DNA of 64,000 nt from Chromobacterium rhizoryzae (GTDB lineage: Bacteria > Pseudomonadota > Gammaproteobacteria > Burkholderiales > Chromobacteriaceae): contig NZ_CP066126.1 of assembly GCF_020544465.1 (NCBI RefSeq), positions 1,674,001 to 1,738,000 on the forward strand, written 5' to 3'. A program made the position numbers and the translations under genes. Every line of letters starts with the position of its first letter. Position 1 is the stretch's first letter. The notes below the pieces were generated by a model. It saw only the letters and a program-made list of their open reading frames with translations. It was not told where the DNA came from and did no database searches. Shown here in pieces: positions 7,920 through 15,370 of this stretch.

Positions 7920-9134
7920 TCAACGGGGCTGCGCGGCGACGACGGCCGGGTTTTGCATCGCTTCGGCGTAGCCCTGGGGCGCGAAGCGGCGGGTCAGCAC
8001 CAGCAGGCTGGCGATCAGCAGCGCCAGGCACAGCCAGGCCAGATTGAAGCTGGAAGTGGCGTCGCGGATCCAGCCGGCGGCGAAGGGCGCCACCGCGGCG
8101 ATCAGATAGCCTATGCCCTGCACGAAGGCCGACAACTGGCCGGCGTTGCGCGCGTCCTCGTAGTGGTGCAGCGTCAGAATCATGGTCAGCGGGAACAGGC
8201 CGCCCACGCCCAGGCCCAGCAGCGCCACCCACAGCAGCAGCAGGCCGCCGTGCGGCGCCAGCACCATGCCCAGCAAGCCGGCCAGCACCGCCAGCAACAC
8301 CAGGGTCAGCCAGCCGCGCATATCATGACTGCGCGCCGACAACAGCGGGATGGTCAGGCCGGACACCACTTCCATGCCGGTCATGAAGCTGAGCATCAGG
8401 CCGCCTTGTTGCTGGCTCCAGCCCAGTTGCACGAACAAGGCCGGCAGCCAGGCCAGCGAGCTGGCGTAGACCGCGGTGCCGATGCCGAAATAAAAGGCCA
8501 GCAGCCAGGCGCGCGGGATCCGGCTGAATTGCGGAGCGCGCGCGGCGGAGCCGCCGCCGGGAGCGCGGCGCGGCGCGCTCAGCAGCCAGCAGGGCAGCGC
8601 CAGCGCCGCCAGAGCGGCCCAGGCGGCCAGGCCGTTTTGCCAATGCGCGCTATGCGCGGCCAGCCACGGCGCGCCGGCGGCGGCCAGGGAGGCGCCGCCC
8701 ATGATGGCGGTGATGTAGAAGCCCATCAGCGCCGAGACCTTGTGCGGGAAATACTGCTTGATGAAGCCGGGAATCAGGGCCTGGGCCAGCGCGATGCCGA
8801 TGCCGGCCATCAGCGCGGTGGCCAGCAGCGCGCCGAAGCTCGTTGGCAGCCAGCGCAGCGCGCTGGACAAGAAAATCAGCAGCAGGGCGATGACCACGCC
8901 CTGGCGCGCGCCGGCGCGGCGTTCCAGCCAGCTGCCCAGAAAGGCGCCGGCGCCCATGGTGGCCACCGGCAGCGTGGTCAACAGCGAGGCGTCGCTAAAG
9001 CTCATGCCGGTGGCGTGGCGCAGCTGGTCCAGCAGCGGGCCGATGGCGGCGAGGGCGGGGCGCAGGTTCAGGCCCACCAGGATGATGGACAGCGCCAGCC
9101 ACAGCGGGCGCTGAACGGAGGTGTCTTGCTTCAT
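7920..9134 (-). CDS. CynX/NimT-family MFS transporter
   Basis: 404 residues and about twelve membrane helices. The start LALSIILVGLNLRPALAAIGPLL is the hallmark of the CynX/NimT (cyanate / 2-nitroimidazole) branch of the major facilitator superfamily. ATG 9134 overlaps the marR stop by four bases, and the 27 residues of the longer frame upstream are not MFS-like. Substrate is unknown. The MarR-type gene just upstream is the likely repressor. Confidence 0.88.
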   Translation of the reverse strand: MKQDTSVQRPLWLALSIILVGLNLRPALAAIGPLLDQLRHATGMSFSDASLLTTLPVATMGAGAFLGSWLERRAGARQGVVIALLLIFLSSALRWLPTSFGALLATALMAGIGIALAQALIPGFIKQYFPHKVSALMGFYITAIMGGASLAAAGAPWLAAHSAHWQNGLAAWAALAALALPCWLLSAPRRAPGGGSAARAPQFSRIPRAWLLAFYFGIGTAVYASSLAWLPALFVQLGWSQQQGGLMLSFMTGMEVVSGLTIPLLSARSHDMRGWLTLVLLAVLAGLLGMVLAPHGGLLLLWVALLGLGVGGLFPLTMILTLHHYEDARNAGQLSAFVQGIGYLIAAVAPFAAGWIRDATSSFNLAWLCLALLIASLLVLTRRFAPQGYAEAMQNPAVVAAQPR

Positions 9135-9676
9135 GAAGTTTTGCTTTCGGTGGGGAGGGGGCGAGCTTGGGGCGTCGCTTCGGCTTGCGCTTCTCCGGGG
9201 AAGCTTTGCAGCCACTGGCTCAGCAGCGCGGCCAGTTGTTCGCGTTGCGGCGCGGCCAGCGCGGCCAGCGCGGTGTCCTGGGTGGCGATGTGGGCGCTCA
9301 TCGCGCGCTCAATCAGCTCCAGTCCGGCCGGACTCAGACGGATCAGCATGCCGCGGCGGTCCTTGGGGTCGGGCAGGCGCTCCACCCAGCCGGCGCTCTC
9401 CAGCCGGTCCAGGCGCTTGCTGACCGCGCCCGAGGTCAGCAGCAGCGTGGTGTAGAGCATGGTGGGCGATAGCTGGTAGGGCGCGCCGGCGCGGCGCAGC
9501 GTGGCCAGCACGTCGAACTCGCCGTCCTTGAGTCCGAAGCGGGCGAAGTTGTCGGCCAGCGCGCGCTCCACGTGGGTGACCAGCCGCGCCAGCCGGCCGA
9601 TGACGCCGATGCTGGCGCTGTCCAGATCGGGCCGCTCGCGCCGCCACTGGGAGATGATGGTGTCTATCTTGTCCAT
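9131..9676 (-). CDS. MarR-family transcriptional regulator
   Basis: 181 residues. The winged helix covers residues ~40-135 (LKDGEFDVLATLRRAG, LTSGAVSKRLDRLESAGWVERLPDPKDRRGMLIRLSPAG). The DxRG wing motif reads DPKDRRG. MarR dimers repress drug and aromatic-compound responses and release DNA on ligand binding. It is the first gene of an operon with the MFS pump and ridA. A palindrome 45 bases upstream is the likely autoregulatory site. Confidence 0.92.
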   Translation of the reverse strand: MDKIDTIISQWRRERPDLDSASIGVIGRLARLVTHVERALADNFARFGLKDGEFDVLATLRRAGAPYQLSPTMLYTTLLLTSGAVSKRLDRLESAGWVERLPDPKDRRGMLIRLSPAGLELIERAMSAHIATQDTALAALAAPQREQLAALLSQWLQSFPGEAQAEATPQARPLPTESKTS

Positions 9677-9720
9677 GGGGGGCGATTATGTCATGGATAT
9701 GTATTCCTGGGAAGATATTT

Positions 9721-9731
9721 TACTTAAAGTA
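9721..9731. promoter_or_regulatory. MarR-type operator candidate
   Basis: TACTT-A-AAGTA is a perfect palindrome in the AT-rich 108-base gap upstream of the marR-type gene. It is flanked by a wider dyad, AAGATA (9712-9717) and TATCTT (9730-9735). The size and AT content fit a MarR-family site overlapping the marR promoter. Confidence 0.5.
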
Positions 9732-9784
9732 TCTTTATATGAAATTATTCGCGCGGCATCAGGCGACCCTGCGTTTGAACCGCT

Positions 9785-11467
9785 TCAGCCGTCCGCTTGC
9801 AGCCAGGCGGATTTGAAATCAAACCAGCCCAGGCTGTTGAGGCGCACGCCCTGCATCTGGGCCGGCCCTTGCAGCCGCAGCCAGTTGTGAAACAGCGGCA
9901 ACATCCAGCGTTGCTGGACCACGGCGGCGGACAGATCCTGGGCGCGGAACAGGCCCTGGCGCCAGCTCTGATGCCACTGCGCCAGCGGCAGCGCCGGCTC
10001 CAGGCAGCGGCGCAGCAGCGGGGTGCCCAGCACCCAGGCGGCCACCGAGTATTCCGGCCGGGTGGCGAAGTTGACCGAGCCCAGCCACACATCGGCGTCG
10101 GCCCGGCCCTGCTCCCAGTCGGCGTAGGGCAGAGCGAGGCATTCCAGCGTCACGCCGTGGGGCCGCAGGCAGCGCGCCATCGCGGCGGCGATCAATTGGT
10201 ACTCCGGATGCTGCTCGTAATACGCCAGACGCAGCGCGCTCAGACCGTCCGGCGGCTTCAGGTTCAAGGCCGGCTGGGCGTGGTGCCAATTGGGCAGCAG
10301 GCCGGCGGCCGGCGCCCAGTACTGACGCACCGCCGGCGCGGTTTCATGGATCACGGCCAGCGGCGCCAGGGCCTGGGCCAGCCAGTCGCGCAGCGCGGCG
10401 TCGTGCAGACGCGGGGAGCGGCCGTCGGCGAGCAGGAAGTAGACGCCGGACTCCAGCGCCATTTCGGTCTGCACGCTGGGCTCGCGCGGATTGATGCGCA
10501 CTTCCAGGCCGCAGACCTGGCCGTTGCCGTGCTCCAGTTGTTCGCTCAGTTCCGGCATCATCCAGATGTCCACCTGGTCCAGCAGCGCGCGGTAGCCGAA
10601 GTAATCGTCGAAGGCCTGCAAGCACAGCCGGTGGCGGGTGTTGGCGGCGACGCGGTAAGGGCCGGTGCCCACCGGGCGCGAGGCGAAGTCGGCGCGCGCT
10701 GCGTGGTCGGCCGGCAGGATCAGCGCGGCGCTGTCGGCCAGCAGCCAGGGCAGCCATTGGTCGGGCTCGCTCAATTCCAGCGCCAGGCTGCGCGGCGACA
10801 AGGGCCGCACGGCTTGCAGATGGGAGAACAGCGGCTGCGCGCGCAAGCGCAGCAGCGAGGCCTGGACATCGGCGACGCTCAGCTCGCGGCCGTCGTGCCA
10901 GCGCACCGCCGGTCGCAGGTGGAAGTGCCATTCCAGCGGGCCCTGCTGGCTCCAGTGATGGGCGAGATCGCCTTCCACTTCCCCTTTTTCCTCATTTATC
11001 CGGCTCAGTCCGTTGAAGATCTGGCCGACCAGATGCCGTTCGGAACGGCGCAAGGGCGTGCCGGGGTAGAGGTTGGGTAAGGGCCGGTAATAAGGCACGC
11101 CCAATACCTGGCGGTCTTGGCTCCAGCGTTTGCCCAGCCGCGCCAACAGCAAGGGCGCCAGCTCGCCGCGGTCGTCGCCCAGCAAGTCCACTGCCTGCTC
11201 CACCCGGCCCTGTTCCAGCAATTGCGCGGCGCGCTCCCGCTGCAACTGCTCCGGGGCTTGCAGAAAGCGCAGTTGCGAGCGCATGCCGCGCCCGGCTTGC
11301 GCCTGCCACGCTATCCAGCCTTGCGCCTGCATCTGTTGCAGCAGGCTGCGCATGTGGCGACGCGTGCAAAACAGCAGGTCGGCCAGCTGTTGCAGGGAGA
11401 CGGCCTCGGTCTGGCCGGCGAAGTGATGATGGAGCTTCTGGTATTGCTGGGCGAGCCGCGCGGACAT
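9785..11467 (-). CDS. sgrR: SgrR-family regulator (HTH plus solute-binding domain)
   Basis: 560 residues; E. coli SgrR has 551. Residues ~1-115 are the SgrR-type DNA-binding domain (LQQLADLLFCTRRHMRSLLQQMQAQGW). Residues ~150-450 are a family-5 peptide/sugar-binding-protein domain (LYPGTPLRRSERHLVGQIFNGLSR, then WHFHLRPAVRWHDG). In enteric bacteria SgrR senses phosphosugar stress and activates the divergent sgrS RNA, which also encodes the 43-aa SgrT peptide. Here a small gene is also divergent from sgrR, 90 bases away. SgrR-like proteins of other function exist, so the regulon is not proven. Confidence 0.85.
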   Translation of the reverse strand: MSARLAQQYQKLHHHFAGQTEAVSLQQLADLLFCTRRHMRSLLQQMQAQGWIAWQAQAGRGMRSQLRFLQAPEQLQRERAAQLLEQGRVEQAVDLLGDDRGELAPLLLARLGKRWSQDRQVLGVPYYRPLPNLYPGTPLRRSERHLVGQIFNGLSRINEEKGEVEGDLAHHWSQQGPLEWHFHLRPAVRWHDGRELSVADVQASLLRLRAQPLFSHLQAVRPLSPRSLALELSEPDQWLPWLLADSAALILPADHAARADFASRPVGTGPYRVAANTRHRLCLQAFDDYFGYRALLDQVDIWMMPELSEQLEHGNGQVCGLEVRINPREPSVQTEMALESGVYFLLADGRSPRLHDAALRDWLAQALAPLAVIHETAPAVRQYWAPAAGLLPNWHHAQPALNLKPPDGLSALRLAYYEQHPEYQLIAAAMARCLRPHGVTLECLALPYADWEQGRADADVWLGSVNFATRPEYSVAAWVLGTPLLRRCLEPALPLAQWHQSWRQGLFRAQDLSAAVVQQRWMLPLFHNWLRLQGPAQMQGVRLNSLGWFDFKSAWLQADG

Positions 11468-11494
11468 AAGAGGAAGTTTCCTGATTGAAAGTCA

Positions 11495-11518
11495 GCAATT
11501 TTTATTGCCTCATATTGC
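11495..11518. promoter_or_regulatory. repeats in the sgrR divergent promoter region
   Basis: GCAAT (11495-11499) pairs with ATTGC (11504-11508), and ATTGC recurs at 11514-11518, exactly one helical turn later. This is the only evident repeated motif between sgrR and the small divergent gene, so it is the best candidate for an SgrR site. The gap is AT-rich compared with its surroundings. Confidence 0.4.
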
Positions 11519-11556
11519 GCCGACAATACTCGCATCCACAGCGGGAGTCCACAGCG

Positions 11557-11790
11557 ATGAAAACCGATCCGACCTTCTTGTTTTACCAGCGTTTTCTCGA
11601 CGGCAAAAAGCCGGTGTTCGGCTTGACGCCGCAGGCGGCGCTGGAGCGTTTGAACGAGTTGATGCAATGGCGGCCGCCGGCGGACGGCGGCGCAGAAAAA
11701 AAGCCGGGCGAACCCGGCTTGGAAGGTACTGAGGAGAACGAGGGAATTCAGAACCCGTTCAAAGTCTGGCGAGCCAGCGCCAGACATTGA
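11557..11790 (+). CDS. SgrT-like small protein divergent from sgrR
   Basis: 77 codons from an ATG with GGGAG 10 bases upstream. The first ~42 residues read MKTDPTFLFYQRFLDG, then KKPVFGLTPQ and AALERLNELMQWRPP. The FYQ start, the xPQ turn and the L-x-x-L-x-x-LMQW helix resemble E. coli/Salmonella SgrT as I remember it. SgrT is a peptide that inhibits the glucose PTS permease. The residues after ~50 are low-complexity and run through the terminator of the opposing chitinase gene, so the functional part may be only the N-terminal half. Position and direction match sgrS/sgrT of enterics. No sgrS-like 3' RNA is evident. Confidence 0.55.
   Translation: MKTDPTFLFYQRFLDGKKPVFGLTPQAALERLNELMQWRPPADGGAEKKPGEPGLEGTEENEGIQNPFKVWRASARH
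11696..11720 (-). terminator. intrinsic terminator of the chitinase gene
   Basis: CCGAAGC-type GC stem (GCCGGG / CCCGGC with a four-base loop) followed on the minus strand by seven T. It lies 79 bases past the chitinase stop and inside the coding region of the small convergent gene. Confidence 0.8.
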
Positions 11791-11798
11791 AGCGGATC

Positions 11799-14180
11799 TC
11801 AGCGTAGGTAAGGCAGGTAGGGCGCCTCCTCGCGGATGGCGTAAGTCTTGCCGCCCAAGGTCACGCTGAAGTTGCGCGGGCCGGAGATCGGCAGATAGTA
11901 GACCACGGCCAGGCTGACGCTCTGGCCCGGCGCCAGCGACTGCCACGACGGCAGCTTGACCGAGACGCGATGGGCGTCGCCCTTCAGGCCGCCGATATTG
12001 TTGCCGCTATGGCCGACGCTGATCACCTTGAGTCCGAAGCCGGACTGGTCGGCGAAGTTGGACGGCGCCGAGGTGGGCACGTCGAACTGGAACTCGGTGC
12101 CGCCGGGCAGGGTGCTGCCGGAACGGTTGGTGATGGTCAGCTTGGGGTTGATCGGATAATTGCTGTCGCCCAGCGCGTAGCCGTCCAGCGAGAAGCCGAC
12201 GTCGATGGCGGCGGTGGCAGCCGGGGCGGCGGCGGCGGGCTTGACGCTGACGGCGGCCGGTTTGCTGAAAGCGTTGTACAGCAGGCTGGTCAGCGTGGTG
12301 CCGATGAAGTACTCGCCCTTGCCGCCGTTGCGCTCCTGTTTCCAGTCGTAGTCGCCGGCCAGTTCCCAGAACATCACGCCGCCGACGTTGTTGGCGTCGA
12401 CCCAGGCGGCTTTCTTGGCGATGGACTGCTCATCCTCGGTGGACAGGAACACTTTCTTGCCGGCGTTCCACAGCCACGGCGCGCTCAGGGTGTCGTTGTA
12501 GAAACGCTGATAGCTGCCGCTGAGCTGGTTTTCCGGCTTGCTCGGGTCCAGGTAGGCGGACAGATAGCTGCCGCCCTGGTTTTTCTCCAGGTTCTTGGCG
12601 TGCCACATCGGGTTGGAGCCGGCGCCCACTTCACGGCCTTGTTCGTCCAGGTCGTGCCACAGATTGTCTATGCCCACCGCGCCGTCGCCGCAGGTTTTCA
12701 GGCCGGTCGGGCAGTTGCCGCCCACCGAAGTGCCCCACAAGCCGTTGCTGCCGCCGTTGACGTTTTTCCAGCCGCGGGTGTAGTAGGGCACGCCGATATT
12801 GACGCGCGCCGCCGGCAGGCCGCCGCGGTAGTAGTGGTAGGACCAGTCGGTGTTCAGATAGCCGATGCCGCCGTATTGCGCGGTGGTGTACACGCTCCAG
12901 CGCGCCAGTTCGGCGTCCTTGCCGTCGTCGTAGAGCGCGGCGTTGGGGCCGACGAACTCGTTCCAGGCGCCGTGCAGGTCATAGGACATCACGTTGACGA
13001 AGTCGAAGTTGCGCAGGCTCTGGAAGGCTTCCATGCCGCGCAGCAGATAGCCGGAGGCCGGCACCGCGGCGGTGAGCTGGTAGTAGCGGCCGTCTTGGGA
13101 GGCGGCGCGGTCCAGCCGTTCGCGCAATGTCCGCGTCAGCGCGTTGAAGCCCTTGTTCAGCGAACCGCGGCGGGCGTTGGCGACGCTCCAGTCCAGCGGA
13201 TTGCCGGCGTCGTTCATCGAGGTCGGGTATTCGAAGTCGATGTCCACGCCGTCGAAGCCGTATTTGCGCAGGAAGGCGACGGCGGAGTCGGCGAAGGCGT
13301 CGATGCCGGCCTGGTTGACGCTGCCGTCGGCGTTGATGGTCATGCTGTAGAAGCCGCCGCTGTTGACGCGCTTGCCGTCCGCGCCGAAATAGCCGCCGGT
13401 CTCGGCCCAGCCGCCCACCGAGACCAGGGTTTTGACGCCCGGGTATTTGCGCTTGTACTGGGTCAGCAGGTTGAAGTGGCCCTTATAGGGCAGGCTGGCG
13501 TCCATTTCCGCGCCGGGCACGCCCGGCCAGCTCATGTCGGTGGCCGGGTTGCCGGGATTGTTTTCGCCCACCGACAGCCGGTTGTTGCCGTCCACGTGGG
13601 CGAAGGCGTAGTTGATGTGGGTGAGCTTGCCCCAGGGGATGTCGCTGGCGAGGTAGGCCGGCTGGCCGTTCTTGCCGGTGCGCCAGCTGGTGAAGTAGCC
13701 GATCAGCCGCTTGCGGCTGCCGTTGGCCAACTGCTCGGCGCCGCCTTTCTGGTAGGCCGCGCAATACGGCACATCCACGCCGTCGGTGCGCGCCAGCCCT
13801 TCCGGCCGGCACAGCGCGTTGCCGGTGGGCGGAGGCACTTGCACCAGCGGCGGTTCGGTCGGGTTGCCGCCGCCGCCGTCGCACTGGCCGATCAATTTCC
13901 ATGGACTGGCGTCGCTGGCGGAGGGCGTATTGCCCTGGGTCCACCATTTGGCCTCCCAGGTCTGGCCCTGGTAGCTGACGCGCTGGCCGCCGGTGTAGAT
14001 CGAGCCGGCGCTCCAGGCCGGGTCGGCGCAGCTGGCGGCCGCGGTTTTGATCAGGCCGTCGCGGGCGGCGGATGCCGGCGCCTTGGCGGCGGTGGGGGCG
14101 TGCTGGGCGGCCAGCAGCGCGGCGCCGGCCACGGCGGTGCCGGCCAGACCGGTTTTCAGCAGCAGTAAGGCTTTGCTCAC
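11799..14180 (-). CDS. secreted GH18 chitinase with chitin-binding module
   Basis: 793 residues from a GTG start. The AAGGAG site is 7 bases from the GTG, whereas a nearer out-of-frame ATG directly abuts it. Order: signal peptide (~1-25), type-3 chitin-binding module (~51-100, with SYQGQTWEAKWWTQG), Pro-rich linker, GH18 barrel (~157-640) and a C-terminal immunoglobulin-like module (~665-793). The catalytic DxxDxDxE motif is D310-D313-D315-E317. It hydrolyses chitin outside the cell to chito-oligosaccharides. Chitinase activity in C. violaceum is known to depend on quorum sensing, and a lux-box-like dyad and phased repeats lie upstream. Confidence 0.93.
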   Translation of the reverse strand: MSKALLLLKTGLAGTAVAGAALLAAQHAPTAAKAPASAARDGLIKTAAASCADPAWSAGSIYTGGQRVSYQGQTWEAKWWTQGNTPSASDASPWKLIGQCDGGGGNPTEPPLVQVPPPTGNALCRPEGLARTDGVDVPYCAAYQKGGAEQLANGSRKRLIGYFTSWRTGKNGQPAYLASDIPWGKLTHINYAFAHVDGNNRLSVGENNPGNPATDMSWPGVPGAEMDASLPYKGHFNLLTQYKRKYPGVKTLVSVGGWAETGGYFGADGKRVNSGGFYSMTINADGSVNQAGIDAFADSAVAFLRKYGFDGVDIDFEYPTSMNDAGNPLDWSVANARRGSLNKGFNALTRTLRERLDRAASQDGRYYQLTAAVPASGYLLRGMEAFQSLRNFDFVNVMSYDLHGAWNEFVGPNAALYDDGKDAELARWSVYTTAQYGGIGYLNTDWSYHYYRGGLPAARVNIGVPYYTRGWKNVNGGSNGLWGTSVGGNCPTGLKTCGDGAVGIDNLWHDLDEQGREVGAGSNPMWHAKNLEKNQGGSYLSAYLDPSKPENQLSGSYQRFYNDTLSAPWLWNAGKKVFLSTEDEQSIAKKAAWVDANNVGGVMFWELAGDYDWKQERNGGKGEYFIGTTLTSLLYNAFSKPAAVSVKPAAAAPAATAAIDVGFSLDGYALGDSNYPINPKLTITNRSGSTLPGGTEFQFDVPTSAPSNFADQSGFGLKVISVGHSGNNIGGLKGDAHRVSVKLPSWQSLAPGQSVSLAVVYYLPISGPRNFSVTLGGKTYAIREEAPYLPYLR

Positions 14181-14232
14181 AGTCCATCTCCTTCTTGGAA
14201 AAAGGCGGGGCGAAAGGCCGGCGCGGCGCGCC

Positions 14233-14276
14233 GACTTGTATTTAAGTTGTATTAAAGTTGTATGTAAGTGGTATTG
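14233..14276. repeat. four phased 11-bp direct repeats upstream of chitinase
   Basis: Four adjacent 11-base units read GACTTGTATTT, AAGTTGTATTA, AAGTTGTATGT and AAGTGGTATTG. The consensus is AAGTTGTATTT (minus strand ATACAACTT). They sit 53-96 bases upstream of the chitinase GTG. One unit per helical turn is the pattern of tandem binding by response regulators of the OmpR/PhoB type or similar activators. A possible chitinase promoter (CTTACA, 17 bp, TTAAAT on the minus strand) overlaps them. Confidence 0.75.
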
Positions 14277-14310
14277 GACCTAAGCATGTGCAGGGAAGGA
14301 CTAAGCACAC

Positions 14311-14330
14311 ACCTGTTCTTTTTTTCAGGT
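14311..14330. promoter_or_regulatory. lux-box-like 20-bp dyad
   Basis: ACCTG and CAGGT are separated by ten bases, the size and outer sequence of a classical lux box. The dyad can be extended by CA/TG outside. It also fits the CTG-N10-CAG frame of CviR sites, though the inner CC/GG positions match poorly. It is centred ~140 bases upstream of the chitinase start. Confidence 0.45.
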
Positions 14331-14545
14331 GTATTCGCGCCGTTTTTTGCTAGCGCCCGGACGAAGACGGACGCGCTGAGCGCGGCGGGACGGCCAAAGC
14401 CCGCAGCGGCGGCGTTTATGCGGTTTGGAGGCGGGAGAAGGAGACGGAGCGGCGGTCGGAATGCTGCAATGCGGCACGCCGACCGTGAATAATGGCGGAA
14501 AGAGCGAACTGTCGTTTTTCCGCGGCAGGAACTGTCGAAACCGGT

Positions 14546-15367
14546 TTAGTCGAAGCTCAGTTGACTGCCGGCGGCGATGGGGTGCTGGCGCGCCAGCGCG
14601 TGACGGGCGTAGCCGGTGCAGTGACAGGCGTACAGGCCCTCCGGCGCCAGTTGCTGGAAGTAGCGGCGGGTCCGCCAGACGCGCCACGGCGCCGCGCTGC
14701 GCAGGTGGAAACCGCCTATCACCGCGTGGATGCGCGGCTCGGCGCAGACTTCGCGCGCGTAGTCGACGATGTGGCGGATGCCGGAATGGGCGCAGCCGCT
14801 GAAGACGATCAGGCCTTGCTCGCCGCGGTAGACCAGGGCCGAATCGTCGGCCACCGGGTCCGGCCGGTGGCCGCTCGCGTCGACGAGGCGGCCCAGGGTG
14901 CCGCGGCCTTCGGCGTGGCGCCGCCGTGGAATCTGGCCGAGGAAGACGTAGCGGTCGGCGAAGGCGTGGGGCCGGGCGTGCAATTGCAGCTCGAAGCTGG
15001 CTTGCAGATCGGCTTCGGCGAGCGGCGAGCCCAGCTTGCGCAGCGTGATCGGCCCCAGCCGCGCTTCGCGCGCTCGGAAGGCCTCGGGATGGGCCAGCAG
15101 CGGCAGCGGCGCCGCCGCGCGCTGGCGCAAGAGCCGGCTGAGCGCAGGCAGGCCGCCGCTGTGGTCGTAATGGCCGTGCGACAACACCACCTGGCTGAGC
15201 GCGGCGAGATCGACGCCCAGCTGACTGGCGTTGCGCAGCAGCGCGTCGCTGCGGCCGGTGTCGAACAGGATGCGGTGCGGGCCGTCCTCGATCAGCAGCG
15301 CGAGGCCGGGCTCGGCGATCAAGTCCGGCCGCAGGCTGTGGTTTTCCGCCAGTACGGTGACGCGCAT
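14546..15367 (-). CDS. MBL-fold metallo-hydrolase
   Basis: 273 residues of the metallo-beta-lactamase fold, with the metal motif H64-G-H66-Y-D68-H69 (VLSHGHYDHSGG) and later histidines in FSGCAHSGIRHI and GGFHLRSA. The overall layout resembles the COG1237 group, related to the archaeal dihydropterin-phosphate synthase MptE, whose role in bacteria is unclear. The start lies three bases after the mutL stop, so it is probably co-transcribed with mutL. Confidence 0.85.
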   Translation of the reverse strand: MRVTVLAENHSLRPDLIAEPGLALLIEDGPHRILFDTGRSDALLRNASQLGVDLAALSQVVLSHGHYDHSGGLPALSRLLRQRAAAPLPLLAHPEAFRAREARLGPITLRKLGSPLAEADLQASFELQLHARPHAFADRYVFLGQIPRRRHAEGRGTLGRLVDASGHRPDPVADDSALVYRGEQGLIVFSGCAHSGIRHIVDYAREVCAEPRIHAVIGGFHLRSAAPWRVWRTRRYFQQLAPEGLYACHCTGYARHALARQHPIAAGSQLSFD

Positions 15368-15370
15368 CGC

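Larger units (their letters stand above)
14181..14545. other. 365-base gene-free region between chitinase and metallo-hydrolase genes
   Basis: It holds the chitinase ribosome site and a GC-rich leader (to ~14232), the four 11-bp repeats (14233-14276) and a lux-box-like dyad (14311-14330). A weak hairpin (GCGGAAA at 14495-14501, TTTCCGC at 14517-14523) may end the minus-strand metallo-hydrolase transcript. No coding region is convincing here. Confidence 0.7.

Noticed and set aside
13483..14187. ATG at 14187 as the chitinase start
   Set aside because: It is in another frame and directly abuts AAGGAG, while the in-frame GTG at 14180 has correct spacing and gives a signal peptide.
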